A stretch of 64,000 bases of DNA from Bacteroidetes bacterium UBA2475 (GTDB lineage Bacteria; Bacteroidota; Bacteroidia; B-17B0; Aurantibacillaceae). The notes beneath the pieces are model-generated. The model saw nothing but the letters and a program-made list of their open reading frames with translations. It was not told the DNA's origin and did not search any database. The stretch's first letter is position 1, and the number at the start of each line of letters is the position of its first letter. The stretch covers positions 434,001-498,000 of the forward strand of contig DDPF01000004.1 in assembly GCA_002342065.1 (NCBI GenBank), in the 5' to 3' direction. The translations under genes and the position numbers were made by a program. Shown piece by piece: positions 17,588 to 25,966 of the stretch.

Positions 17588-19078
17588 TTAAATCTCCTTA
17601 CGCATTCTTCCAACAGGAATTTCTAACTGTTCGCGGTATTTGGCAACCGTACGACGGGCAATATTATAACCTTTTTCTTTTAAGATGTTGCACAACTCGT
17701 CATCTGTGTGCGGATGTTTTTTATCTTCTGCCGCAATGCAATCCTGTAATATTTTTTTGATCTCGCGGCTGCTCACTTCTTCGCCGCTATCGGTGCTCAT
17801 ACTTTCGCTAAAGAATGTTTTTAATAAAAAGGTACCATACGGTGTTTGCACATATTTACTATTTGCCACACGCGACACCGTTGAAAGATCCAAATTAACT
17901 TTAGAAGAGATATCTTTTAAGATCATGGGCTTTAATTTGCTTTCATCGCCGGTTACAAAATATTCGTTCTGGTAATCCATGATGGTGTGCATACACAATG
18001 CTAAGGTAGCATGGCGTTGTTGTAATGCCTCAATGAACCACTCGGCACTTTCTATTTTACTTTTAATAAAACCGGTAGCTTCTTTAGCAGTTTTGTCTTT
18101 GTTTTTTGAATACTCTTTAAGCATGTCATAATAATCTCTGCTTATTTTAAGATCCGGTAAGTTACGACCATTAATGCTCAGTTCAGGAATGCCATCATTA
18201 ACTGCAATAATAAAATCAGGAATAACAGCCGTAAAATTATTTTCTTTTGTTTCGCTATTGCCCGGACGTGGATTTAAATGTTTTATAACTTCAATAATAT
18301 CTTTTAATTCTTCGTTCTCAATATGCAAACGTTTTAAGATCTTGTCATAATGTTTTTTAGAGAACTCTTCCATTTGATGTTTTATAACATCCATGGCTTG
18401 CACAACTTCTTTTGTTTTTTCAGGTTTTCTTTCCAGTTGCAACAATAAACATTCCTGTAAATTTCTTGCGCCTACACCCGGGGGATCAAAACTCTGGATC
18501 TGTTTTAAAACTTTTTCGAGTTCTGCAATGGTAGTTGTAATGTTATAATTAAATGCAAGATCGTCTACTATCAGTTCTAATTCTCTTCTTAAATAACCAT
18601 CCTCATCCAAACAACCAATTAAATACACGCCAATAGTGTATTCTGTATCGCTGGTATCTTTTAATCCTAATTGTTGTTCTAATTGTTCCTGGAAACCAAT
18701 TCCTTCTACAACAACAAATTCTCTGGTCTCATCATCAGCGCCTTTGTTAGAGATCTCGTATTTATATGAATCCAGTTCTTCGGCATCCATATAATCTTCC
18801 ATCACCACATCGTTCTCAATTACTTTGCTTTCATCTTCCTTAGCCTCACCCTGTTCATCAAATTCAACATCTTCTCCTAACTCGGGTTCTTCGTTACTAA
18901 ATAATTCTTCGTCTGTAGACGTATCAAGGTCTTCTTCTAATGCGGGATTTGCTTCTAGTTCTTCTTTGATACGTTCTTCAAGGGCAAGCGTTGGCAACTG
19001 CAACAATTTCATTAACAGAATTTGTTGTGGCAATAATTTTTGTGAGAGCCTAAGCTGTTGCGAGTGCTTGAGTGCCAT
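17588..19078 (-). CDS. rpoN: RNA polymerase sigma-54 factor
   Basis: A 496-residue sigma-54. The N-terminal activator-interacting region is glutamine/leucine rich (LKHSQQLRLSQKLLPQQILLM), followed by an acidic region (about 45-105) and the core-binding domain (DPPGVGARNLQECLLLQL). The C-terminal DNA-binding part includes the RpoN box ARRTVAKYRE and ends PVGRMRKEI. Sigma-54 binds -24/-12 promoters and needs an AAA+ activator; no activator is encoded in this window. The gene begins 2 bases after tyrS on the same strand, so the two are very likely co-transcribed. Confidence 0.97.
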   Translation of the reverse strand: MALKHSQQLRLSQKLLPQQILLMKLLQLPTLALEERIKEELEANPALEEDLDTSTDEELFSNEEPELGEDVEFDEQGEAKEDESKVIENDVVMEDYMDAEELDSYKYEISNKGADDETREFVVVEGIGFQEQLEQQLGLKDTSDTEYTIGVYLIGCLDEDGYLRRELELIVDDLAFNYNITTTIAELEKVLKQIQSFDPPGVGARNLQECLLLQLERKPEKTKEVVQAMDVIKHQMEEFSKKHYDKILKRLHIENEELKDIIEVIKHLNPRPGNSETKENNFTAVIPDFIIAVNDGIPELSINGRNLPDLKISRDYYDMLKEYSKNKDKTAKEATGFIKSKIESAEWFIEALQQRHATLALCMHTIMDYQNEYFVTGDESKLKPMILKDISSKVNLDLSTVSRVANSKYVQTPYGTFLLKTFFSESMSTDSGEEVSSREIKKILQDCIAAEDKKHPHTDDELCNILKEKGYNIARRTVAKYREQLEIPVGRMRKEI

Positions 19079-19080
19079 AA

Positions 19081-20361
19081 TTAATTAACGTTACACAGGT
19101 AGTAATTGCTTTTACCTTTTTGTATAAGAATATATTTATTTTTTATAAGTTGTGATGTATTAATAATTAATTCGTGACTCTCTACCTTTTCTTTATTGAG
19201 ACGAATGCCGCCACCCTGGATCATTTTGCGTGCTTCGCCTTTACTAGGGAAGATCTTTGTTTTATCTGATAACAAGTCTGTGATCGATGTGCCCGCTTCA
19301 ATATCTGCCCGCTGAACGTCATGTTGCGGTACGCCATCAAAAATATCTAAGAACAATTCGTCATTTAAGTTTGAAAGGTCGCTTATAGTGCCGTTAAATA
19401 AAATAGCACTTGCTTCTACAGCCGCCGCATGGTCTTCTTCGCCATGTACAATAACCGTTAACTCTCTTGCGAGTGCTTTTTGTAAAACGCGTTTGCCCGG
19501 ATCTTTCTCGTGTTCTGCAGTCAGAGTTTCTACTTCTTCTTTAGACAAAAATGTAAAAACTTTTATCCAATTCTTTGCATCAACATCGGTTGTATTTATC
19601 CAGAACTGGTAAAATTTATAAGGAGAAGTTTTTGTGCGGTCTAACCAAATATTACCGCTTTCTGTTTTCCCGAATTTTGTACCGTCTGCTTTTTTAATTA
19701 ATTGTGTAGTTATGCCGTAAGCTTCTCCGCTTGCTTTTCTGCGCACTAATTCTGTACCACTGGTAATATTTCCCCATTGGTCGCTGCCACCCATTTGCAG
19801 TTTGCAGTTCTTGTGTTTGTATAAATAATAAAAATCGTATGCTTGTAATAACTGGTAGCTGAATTCGGTAAAGCTCATACCATTTTCTAAACGGTTCTTT
19901 ACAGAGTCTTTGGCCATCATATAACTAACGGTTAGGTGCTTGCCAATATCACGAATAAAGTTAATGAAAGAATAATCCTTCATCCAATCATAATTATTTA
20001 CTAACTCTGCACCGTTTGCTCCGGCATTAAAGTCTAAAAATTTTTGTAGTTGATCTTTTATGCCGTTCACATTTTTATTAAGCGCTTCTTCATCCAATAA
20101 ATTACGTTCGGCAGATTTGCCGCTTGGATCGCCTACCATACCGGTTGCACCGCCAACAAGCGCAATAGGTTTGTGTCCTGCTTTTTGTAATCGCAGCAAA
20201 GTAAAGATCTGTGTTAAGCTGCCAATGTGCAAAGAGTCGGCTGTTGGATCAAAACCAATATAAGCCGTAACGGTTTCTTTTTTAAATAGTTCTTCCGTGC
20301 CGGGCATCATATCTTGCAATAGCCCACGCCAGCGTAATTCTTCTATAAAATCGGTCTTCAT
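19081..20361 (-). CDS. tyrS: Tyrosyl-tRNA synthetase
   Basis: A 426-residue class I synthetase that charges tRNA-Tyr. It shows [19 protein letters not shown] (HIGH motif as HIGS), the tyrosine-binding region [27 protein letters not shown], and the KMSKS variant [11 protein letters not shown]. The C-terminal 60 residues form an S4-like RNA-binding domain ([21 protein letters not shown]). Length and layout fit the bacterial TyrS type. rpoN follows with a 2-base gap. Confidence 0.97.
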   Translation of the reverse strand: MKTDFIEELRWRGLLQDMMPGTEELFKKETVTAYIGFDPTADSLHIGSLTQIFTLLRLQKAGHKPIALVGGATGMVGDPSGKSAERNLLDEEALNKNVNGIKDQLQKFLDFNAGANGAELVNNYDWMKDYSFINFIRDIGKHLTVSYMMAKDSVKNRLENGMSFTEFSYQLLQAYDFYYLYKHKNCKLQMGGSDQWGNITSGTELVRRKASGEAYGITTQLIKKADGTKFGKTESGNIWLDRTKTSPYKFYQFWINTTDVDAKNWIKVFTFLSKEEVETLTAEHEKDPGKRVLQKALARELTVIVHGEEDHAAAVEASAILFNGTISDLSNLNDELFLDIFDGVPQHDVQRADIEAGTSITDLLSDKTKIFPSKGEARKMIQGGGIRLNKEKVESHELIINTSQLIKNKYILIQKGKSNYYLCNVN

Positions 20362-20409
20362 TTTTAATTATTCTGTTTTACACAAAATGTACTGTGTAAG
20401 GTAAAATTA

Positions 20410-20417
20410 CAAATATA
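20410..20417 (-). promoter_or_regulatory. -7 box for tyrS-rpoN
   Basis: On the minus strand TATATTTG matches TAnnTTTG exactly, 49 bases upstream of the tyrS ATG. No convincing -33 TTG was found at the usual distance. Confidence 0.5.
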
Positions 20418-20447
20418 AAACCAAGGAAATTGAGTTTGGCACGATGT

Positions 20448-20455
20448 TATTTTTG
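20448..20455 (+). promoter_or_regulatory. -7 box for the DUF4286 gene
   Basis: TATTTTTG (20448-20455) matches TAnnTTTG, 27 bases before the start codon. A TTG at 20430-20432 is 15 bases upstream, shorter than usual spacing. Confidence 0.45.
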
Positions 20456-20482
20456 CATAATTATAGTTATATTTAGTGCTGC

Positions 20483-20785
20483 ATGTTCATATACAACGTT
20501 ACCGTAAATATTAGTGATGAGATCCATAACGACTGGTTAAATTGGATGAAAGAGACCCACATACCTGATGTAATGAAGACTGGTTGTTTTATTGATAGCC
20601 AAATGCTAAAGGTGTTGTATGTGGATGACGAAGGACATACTTATTCTATACAATACAAATTTTTGGAGATGGTAGATATTGAAAGATATCAGAAAGAATT
20701 TGCTTCCGCGCTGCAAGCTGAGTATAAAGTAAAGTTTGAAGGAAAGTATGCGGCCTTTAGAACGCTGCTGCAAATAATGGATTGA
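20483..20785 (+). CDS. DUF4286 family protein
   Basis: A 100-residue cytoplasmic protein beginning MFIYNVTVNISDEIHNDWLNWM, the typical opening of the DUF4286 family found across Bacteroidota. It has a ferredoxin-like alternation of strands and helices (YNVTVNI, WLNWMKETHIPDVM, YSIQYKF, FASALQAEYKVKFEGKYAAFRTLLQIM), similar in layout to dimeric alpha-beta barrel proteins. No function is known. It is expressed alone, with its own promoter-like box and a terminator. Confidence 0.8.
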   Translation: MFIYNVTVNISDEIHNDWLNWMKETHIPDVMKTGCFIDSQMLKVLYVDDEGHTYSIQYKFLEMVDIERYQKEFASALQAEYKVKFEGKYAAFRTLLQIMD

Positions 20786-20861
20786 GTTTTGCCACTAAGG
20801 CAGAAAGGCTTTAAGTTTCACAAAGTATTTTCTTAGAATGTCTCTATGGTTAATAGAAAAC

Positions 20862-20892
20862 AAAAAAGTCGGTAACCAACCGACTTTTTCAA
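20862..20892. terminator. Bidirectional Rho-independent terminator
   Basis: AAAAAGTCGGT (20863-20873) pairs with ACCGACTTTTT (20879-20889), giving a T tract on both strands. It serves the DUF4286 gene from the left and the 20964-21401 gene from the right. The preceding bases 20790-20825 (GCCACTAAGGC...CACAAAG) resemble a common intergenic sequence of this phylum. Confidence 0.85.
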
Positions 20893-20963
20893 CCAAAGTA
20901 ACTAATTGTTTAACCCTTAATTATGACAATTGTGCTACTTACTCTCTTAAACAATAAACAACG

Positions 20964-21401
20964 CTAATTCATTTTAAATGGTGGAATTTTTCCTTCCGCC
21001 ATTAATTGTAAGCTTTTCTTTTTGTGAGCTTCAAAATTACCAAATGCTAAAGCATCTAACATTTCAACGCGACTCATTTCCGGGTTACCGAATTGTTTGC
21101 GAATTTCTTCCGAACAACGGTCAACATATTTTTCAAATTTAATTGGTGCCCAAACGTATTCTTTTTTTACTGCATCTTTATTAAATGCAAATTCTTTTGG
21201 CAAACCACCTTCAATTTTGGCCTTTATATCCAAACCTTCGTAGGTTTTTGGTAATAAACGGTTGTCAAACATAAAGGGTTTACTTACCATGATTACATGT
21301 TTTTTACGTTTTGGGTCTATCATAGACAAACCCTCAATACGTAAGCCTTTTTTCTTAAGGGTTCCGTATTTGCTTTCAAAGTGTTTTAGTATTTCGAACA
21401 T
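20964..21401 (-). CDS. Conserved-looking cytoplasmic protein of unknown function
   Basis: A 145-residue basic protein without signal peptide or membrane segment. It starts MFEILKHFESKYGTLKKKGLRIEG and contains KKHVIMVSKPFMFDNRLLPK, a helical EMSRVEMLDALAFGNFEAH segment and a proline-containing end GKIPPFKMN. The high Lys content and alternating structure suggest a folded RNA- or protein-binding protein, but I do not recognise a family. It has its own -7 box just upstream and a terminator downstream, so it is a single-gene transcript. Confidence 0.65.
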   Translation of the reverse strand: MFEILKHFESKYGTLKKKGLRIEGLSMIDPKRKKHVIMVSKPFMFDNRLLPKTYEGLDIKAKIEGGLPKEFAFNKDAVKKEYVWAPIKFEKYVDRCSEEIRKQFGNPEMSRVEMLDALAFGNFEAHKKKSLQLMAEGKIPPFKMN

Positions 21402-21419
21402 GATTATGGTATTAGACTA

Positions 21420-21427
21420 CAAAGTTA
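21420..21427 (-). promoter_or_regulatory. -7 box for the 20964-21401 gene
   Basis: On the minus strand TAACTTTG matches TAnnTTTG, 18 bases before the ATG, implying a very short leader. The rest of the gap to 21662 holds no gene that I can see. Confidence 0.5.
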
Positions 21428-21662
21428 ACTATATAATTGTTAATAACTTTATTTATTAGACGAAAATTATTTATTAAATCGCGTTTGGGGTTTATAGCTT
21501 GTGATTAACCGGTTAAAAAGCTGTTAGCTAGATTTTAATAACCCTATAAACCCTTGATTTAAAATTACTTGCTAATTTTGGACTATTAACAAGGCTTGGC
21601 GTTAGACTTAAGCCAAAAACCCCAAAAAACCGACGAATTTTTTTGCTCAGAAAAATAAGCAA

Positions 21663-22736
21663 TTAGTCTTTTTTGTACACTAACACGTTAAAAACGTATG
21701 GGTTAATGCGTTTGATCTGTTCGGTACGCTTTAAGCCTTTAAGCGTTTGCTTTTTAGACTGGCTTAGCAGGTCGGTCTTAACGCTATCAACGGTTAAAGC
21801 CTCAATAGACCTGAAGATCTCGTTAGATTTTATAGCAAATCCGGTAGCTTCTGCACCTGTTATCTTACCCCTGATAACACCTATCACATTTCCCTGGTCG
21901 TTTAACAACGGCCCGCCGCTATTACCAGGGTTTACAGGAATTGAGATCTGGTACATGGTAGTATCATTATAGTAACCGCTTAAAGAGCTTAACGAACCTT
22001 CGCCATAAACCACATCTTTTCTTGGATAGCCAAGTGTATACACCTTTTCACCAAGATCAGTATTCTTTTGATTAAATGTAAAAGGAACGTCCCACGTTTT
22101 TACAACATCCGGATTAGCAATTTTTAAAATGGCGATATCTAATTTGGTATCTATTAAAACCACTTCTGTCAATGTTCTTTCTAATGATCCGTTTTGTACG
22201 AATACGCTATCGGCACCATTTACCATGTGTGAGCTGGTAATAATGTAACCTTTGTTATTAAAAGCAAAAGCGCTTCCTTCTAAATTTGCAGGAGCAGGTA
22301 AAGGTTTTTGACTTCCTTCTTTTATTCCTTCAACAATTGCCTGGTTAGAAGCCTGTAATTTTAATCCTAATTCGGTTATCTCGTTGTTAGTTTGTTTAAC
22401 ACCCGGACTTATTGCAGCAACGGTACTTAATACAACAATAGCGGCTGTACTTGCAGCAACTAAAACAGTTTTGCCATAACGTTTTACAAAACCTTCTTCT
22501 CTATTAATAGAAATAATTTTTGCATCGTTTCCAAATGCAGATGTATGAATTGCTTTTAATTTATTTTTAAATGCAGTTCTTTTTTCGCTTTTATGTAAAG
22601 CATCCACTAAAGTTTTGTGCTGTTCAAATGCTTCGGCAAATGTATTGTCAGAGCGCAAACGGTTCTCAAAATCTAAAACATCATCCGCGCTTAGCTTTCC
22701 ACTTAAATAATCATCAAATAAATCTATCGGTCTCAT
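21663..22736 (-). CDS. Membrane-bound trypsin-like (Deg-type) protease fused to an anti-sigma-like N-terminus
   Basis: A 357-residue protein in three parts. Residues 1-50 (IDLFDDYLSGKLSADDVLDFENRLRSD) match the cytoplasmic N-terminus typical of anti-sigma factors in this phylum, without zinc-binding cysteines. A single membrane helix spans about 90-110. Residues 145-330 form an S1C-like protease with an intact triad: His170 in ITSSHMVNGAD, Asp200 in DTKLDIAIL, and Ser273 in NPGNSGGPLL. No PDZ domain follows. The start codon overlaps the stop of the upstream ECF sigma gene by 4 bases, so the pair is translationally coupled. I infer that it holds or controls that sigma factor and senses envelope state through its periplasmic protease domain. 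Confidence 0.82.
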   Translation of the reverse strand: MRPIDLFDDYLSGKLSADDVLDFENRLRSDNTFAEAFEQHKTLVDALHKSEKRTAFKNKLKAIHTSAFGNDAKIISINREEGFVKRYGKTVLVAASTAAIVVLSTVAAISPGVKQTNNEITELGLKLQASNQAIVEGIKEGSQKPLPAPANLEGSAFAFNNKGYIITSSHMVNGADSVFVQNGSLERTLTEVVLIDTKLDIAILKIANPDVVKTWDVPFTFNQKNTDLGEKVYTLGYPRKDVVYGEGSLSSLSGYYNDTTMYQISIPVNPGNSGGPLLNDQGNVIGVIRGKITGAEATGFAIKSNEIFRSIEALTVDSVKTDLLSQSKKQTLKGLKRTEQIKRINPYVFNVLVYKKD

Positions 22737-23323
22737 TTTCTTTCTATTTGTTCAACTGGTAATAATTCAAAAAAACTTTTCTTTAATCGTTGTAAACATT
22801 TGTACTTCTGATTTTTCGCATTATCTGCATTGGTGTAACCAAATTTTTCGGCTATCTCATCCATGCTTAACTTTTGCACGTAAAAATCTTTTATCAATGT
22901 GGCGCAAGGTTCTCCAAGTTCGGCAAGACTTTGATTCATTTTTTCAAGTTCTGCTTCTTTGGTCTCGTACACGGTCATATCCTCTGTCACATCTACCACT
23001 TCATTCTCATCATCGTCTTTAAACAAAAATGTTTTGCTGTTCTTTTTCAATTGCTTTAACCATAAACGTTTTGCAATAGAATAAATATAAGTTTGTAGCT
23101 GACAATTTAATTCAAAGCCTGGCTTTTGTACATTTTCATATAAAACAATTATTGTTTCTTGGTAAATGTCTTGTGCCGCTTCTTGTGTGCCACTATTGTT
23201 TACAATAAATTTAAGAACGATGTTGTAGTACTTTTTATACAAAACGTTTAATACTTCATTATTTCCGGTGCGCAAACCATCAATAAATTGATCTTCGGTA
23301 TACTGCACTTTGCTACTGGACAT
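22733..23323 (-). CDS. ECF-type RNA polymerase sigma-70 factor
   Basis: A 196-residue sigma factor. Region 2 is seen in NNEVLNVLYKKYYNIVLKFIVNN...AQDIYQETIIVLYENV and LQTYIYSIAKRLWLKQLKK; region 4 in LGEPCATLIKDFYVQKLSMDEIAEKFGYTNADNAKNQKYKCLQRLKK. It would direct RNA polymerase to a small regulon. A longer frame starts with TTG at 23359, but that codon lies inside the promoter -7 box, so ATG 23323 is the likely start. The next gene, overlapping by 4 bases, encodes the anti-sigma-like membrane protease that probably controls it. Confidence 0.9.
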   Translation of the reverse strand: MSSSKVQYTEDQFIDGLRTGNNEVLNVLYKKYYNIVLKFIVNNSGTQEAAQDIYQETIIVLYENVQKPGFELNCQLQTYIYSIAKRLWLKQLKKNSKTFLFKDDDENEVVDVTEDMTVYETKEAELEKMNQSLAELGEPCATLIKDFYVQKLSMDEIAEKFGYTNADNAKNQKYKCLQRLKKSFFELLPVEQIERK

Positions 23324-23356
23324 AAACGCCTTGTTTAGATTAATACTGGTATTTGA

Positions 23357-23364
23357 CAAAGGTA
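23357..23364 (-). promoter_or_regulatory. -7 box of the ECF sigma/protease operon, inside an inverted repeat
   Basis: On the minus strand TACCTTTG matches TAnnTTTG, 33 bases before ATG 23323. It is part of the inverted repeat AAAGGT-A-ACCTTT (23358-23370). The motif GGTAACCT at 23361-23368 recurs at 23409-23416. Confidence 0.5.
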
Positions 23365-23550
23365 ACCTTTACCGAGGTTAAATTTTAGATGTTAGAACTA
23401 AAATTTTGGGTAACCTGTCCAAACCTTAAATTTAATCAATTGATTTTCAATTTATTACAACTTATTTCTAAAATCTTCAATTTTTTTGGGTTACTATTTT
23501 TAAAAAATGGGATAAATGGGAAATTAACCAACAATCTAAAAAAAATTAAA

Positions 23551-23775
23551 ATGAAAAAAGTATTCTCAATCGTAATGGTAGCAGTATTAGCTACAGCTTT
23601 CGTATCATGTGGTCCTTCTGCTGAAGAAAAAGCTAAAATGGAAGAAAGAGCTAAGCAAGTTGCTGATTCAATCGCAGCTGCTATTAGCGAGTCTATGAAC
23701 CAAGTTCCTGCAGAAACTGCTCCAGTTGATTCAACTGCTGCTGCTGCAACTACTGAAACTGCACCTGCACACTAA
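23551..23775 (+). CDS. Small lipoprotein, copy 1
   Basis: A 74-residue protein starting at ATG 23551; the open frame extends upstream to 23389 but the lipoprotein signal (MKKVFSIVMVAVLATAFVSC) fixes the start. After Cys20 it has a short charged helix (EEKAKMEERAKQVADSIAAAISESMNQV) and an Ala/Thr/Pro-rich tail. The helix shares the pattern SCGPxAE...M..R.KQV.DSIA with the next gene, so the two are paralogues. Its size and helix recall Lpp-like or other small envelope lipoproteins. It lies divergent from the ECF sigma operon. Confidence 0.8.
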   Translation: MKKVFSIVMVAVLATAFVSCGPSAEEKAKMEERAKQVADSIAAAISESMNQVPAETAPVDSTAAAATTETAPAH

Positions 23776-23800
23776 TTTGTGTTTAGTTAGTTAGCTGATC

Positions 23801-23838
23801 GGCCTCAAAGCATTGCTTTGGGGCCTTTCTGTTTTTAA
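23801..23838 (+). terminator. Rho-independent terminator
   Basis: GGCCTCAAAGC (23801-23811) pairs with GCTTTGGGGCC (23815-23825), with one G-T pair, followed by a T-rich stretch. It separates the two small lipoprotein genes. Confidence 0.85.
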
Positions 23839-23861
23839 TAGATTATAAGAACAAACATTCT

Positions 23862-23869
23862 TATCTTTG
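23862..23869 (+). promoter_or_regulatory. -7 box for small lipoprotein copy 2
   Basis: TATCTTTG matches TAnnTTTG, 20 bases before the ATG. No clear -33 TTG at the expected distance. Confidence 0.5.
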
Positions 23870-23889
23870 TAAACCAAAATTTAGGTCAT

Positions 23890-24102
23890 ATGAAAAAGTT
23901 AATTTTATTTTTTAGTTTAATAGTAATTGTATCATTTTCAGCTTGTGGCCCTGCTGCCGAAAGCCGCGACTCTATGATGGCACGCTCAAAACAAGTTCAA
24001 GATTCAATTGCCAATTCTATTAAAACGGCAATCGCTGAAGTTGAAGGATTACCAGCTCCGGTAGTAGCTCCAAAAGATACAACAAAGGCAAAAACACAAT
24101 AA
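23890..24102 (+). CDS. Small lipoprotein, copy 2
   Basis: A 70-residue lipoprotein with lipobox FSAC (Cys19), a short helix (SRDSMMARSKQVQDSIANSIKTAIAEVEG) and a Pro/Lys-rich tail. The helix aligns with that of the lipoprotein at 23551-23775 (CGPAAES against CGPSAEE, then KQV-DSIA). It has its own promoter box and is separated from copy 1 by a terminator, so the two are independently expressed. Confidence 0.78.
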   Translation: MKKLILFFSLIVIVSFSACGPAAESRDSMMARSKQVQDSIANSIKTAIAEVEGLPAPVVAPKDTTKAKTQ

Positions 24103-24164
24103 AATTATTTATTGCCTCTGCAAATAAGATATTCTCTAAGGGAAAATGTCGTTAAATTTTAATT

Positions 24165-25244
24165 ATGGAAATTACAGTTCAAAAAGTTTTAGACGCTTTA
24201 AAATATGTGGATGATCCGGATCTTAAAAAAGACCTGGTAACTCTTAATATGATAAAAGATGTTGTGGTTGACGGGAAAAATATTTCTTTTACCGTTGTAC
24301 TTACAACTCCCGCTTGTCCTATGAAGGACATGATACACAACGCCTGCATGAATGCCGTTTTACATTATGTAGATAAAGAGGCGAAGGTGAAAATAAACAT
24401 GACCGCGACCGTTACTTCGAAAAAAGAAAAAGACGAAACTACTTTACGCGATGTAAAAAATATTATTGCCGTTGCCAGCGGCAAAGGTGGTGTTGGTAAA
24501 AGTACTGTTGCCGCTAATTTAGCGCTGGGCCTTGCGCGCCAGGGCGCAAAAGTTGGTTTAGTGGATGCAGATATTTATGGGCCCTCGCAACATATTATGT
24601 TTGGTGTTGAGCGCGATGCGCCAGGACCGGGCGAATTTAACGGACAAAAGAAAATGGCGCCAGTAGAAAGTTACGGCGTAAAAATAAATTCAATTGGTTT
24701 TTTGGCAGGTCCCGGACAAGTTGTTGCACTGCGCGGACCAATGGCGAGTAAAGCTTTATCTCAATTATTTTACGACACTGTTTGGGGCGAATTAGATTAT
24801 TTGATTGTTGATCTTCCTCCCGGAACGGGCGATATTCAAATTAGTTTATGCAGCCAGGTGCCGTTAACAGGTGCTGTTATCGTTTGTACCCCTCAGCCAG
24901 TGGCCATTTCCGACGCCCGCAAAGGAATTGCGCTCTTTGAATTACCAACGTTAAATGTGCCTATTTTAGGGTTGGTAGAGAATATGGCCTGGTTTACACC
25001 AACGGAATTACCGGAAAATAAATATTATATTTTTGGGAAAGACGGCGTTAAAGATCTTGCCGAAGAATTAAAACTCCCTTTATTAGCACAAATACCTTTG
25101 ATACAAAGTGTACGCGAGGCCGCTGATGCCGGTCGTCCAGCGGTTATGCAGGAAAACACGCCGCAAGCTATAACGTTTATAGAATTGGCGCAAAACGTGG
25201 CGCAGCAAGTTGCAATACTTAATGCCAATTTGGTTATGGCTTAA
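24165..25244 (+). CDS. Mrp/ApbC-family Fe-S cluster carrier ATPase
   Basis: A 359-residue cytoplasmic protein that binds and transfers Fe-S clusters using ATP. The N-terminal 90 residues are a MIP18/DUF59 domain with the CPM motif (TTPACPMKDMIHNAC). The P-loop domain shows IAVASGKGGVGKSTVAANLA, the switch segment VDADIYGPS and LIVDLPPGTGD. The CxxC cluster motif of some Mrp proteins is absent from the C-terminus (ENMAWFTPTELPENKYYIFG). Many Bacteroidota members look this way, so it may use a different cluster ligand set. Convergent with the next gene; the two stop codons overlap in TTAA. Confidence 0.93.
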   Translation: MEITVQKVLDALKYVDDPDLKKDLVTLNMIKDVVVDGKNISFTVVLTTPACPMKDMIHNACMNAVLHYVDKEAKVKINMTATVTSKKEKDETTLRDVKNIIAVASGKGGVGKSTVAANLALGLARQGAKVGLVDADIYGPSQHIMFGVERDAPGPGEFNGQKKMAPVESYGVKINSIGFLAGPGQVVALRGPMASKALSQLFYDTVWGELDYLIVDLPPGTGDIQISLCSQVPLTGAVIVCTPQPVAISDARKGIALFELPTLNVPILGLVENMAWFTPTELPENKYYIFGKDGVKDLAEELKLPLLAQIPLIQSVREAADAGRPAVMQENTPQAITFIELAQNVAQQVAILNANLVMA

Positions 25245-25963
25245 GAACTTTTTTGTTTATCGCGAACCTCTTTTTTGAAATTGAATCTAAAAACAAGGCC
25301 GCCTTGCACAATAGCTCCTTTTTCGTAACCCAACTCAAAATTTAATCCAATAAATGGATTGAAGTAATGCCTGTAACCAATACTTGGGGCAAAGTAAAAG
25401 CCGCCGGGTAATGAAAGATCATAAGCAAGTTCCTGATTAAAAATACCAACAAATCTTCCGGCATCAGTGCTGCTAAAGTTGATGTTCAAATTGTTTTTTG
25501 TTAAACCAAGACCTAATGCTAAATAGAAATCGTTCTTATAACTTTCTAATGGGAAATTAAAAACAGGCCTGATACCAATGGAAGAGCTGGTAAGTTTAAT
25601 TTTATAGGTATCAACGCTATCCTCATATATTGGACCGAAACTCACATTTTGAGCATTATAATGATCTTCAACATCAAAGCTTAAACTCCAGTATGAGTAA
25701 TTTAAACCTAATGTAAAGTTCTTATCCAACGCCAGGCCAGCTTTTAAAGAGATAGGGTTAATGCCTTTTATAGCTGATATTTCGATAATGCCATCAAAGT
25801 TCTCTTTAAACACATTACTGTTGGTAGCAAGTTTTACAATGCCTTTAAATAAATGTGGTGCTCCAATATTTGCGTTTAAAGTTATATCTCCTTTGTTAAC
25901 GGATTGCGACTTGCCGCTAAAAGGTATAACACATAAAAGAAAGACTACAAAACTATTTTTCAT
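25241..25963 (-). CDS. Predicted outer-membrane beta-barrel protein
   Basis: A 240-residue exported protein with a signal peptide ending GKSQS. The mature part is made of amphipathic strands (FTLGLNYSYWSLSF, IGIRPVFNFPLESY, FYLALGLGLTKNNLNI, FYFAPSIGYRHYFNPFIGLNFELGYEKG, IVQGGLVFRFNFK), as in small Bacteroidota OmpA/OprF-like porin barrels without a periplasmic domain. Ligand and function are unknown. It lies 3 bases after the threonine dehydrogenase gene, so it is likely in that transcript. Confidence 0.7.
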   Translation of the reverse strand: MKNSFVVFLLCVIPFSGKSQSVNKGDITLNANIGAPHLFKGIVKLATNSNVFKENFDGIIEISAIKGINPISLKAGLALDKNFTLGLNYSYWSLSFDVEDHYNAQNVSFGPIYEDSVDTYKIKLTSSSIGIRPVFNFPLESYKNDFYLALGLGLTKNNLNINFSSTDAGRFVGIFNQELAYDLSLPGGFYFAPSIGYRHYFNPFIGLNFELGYEKGAIVQGGLVFRFNFKKEVRDKQKSS

Positions 25964-25966
25964 TTT

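Noticed and set aside
23389..23550. Upstream 54-residue extension of the first small lipoprotein
   Set aside because: The lipoprotein signal peptide starts at ATG 23551; the extension lies in the promoter region.
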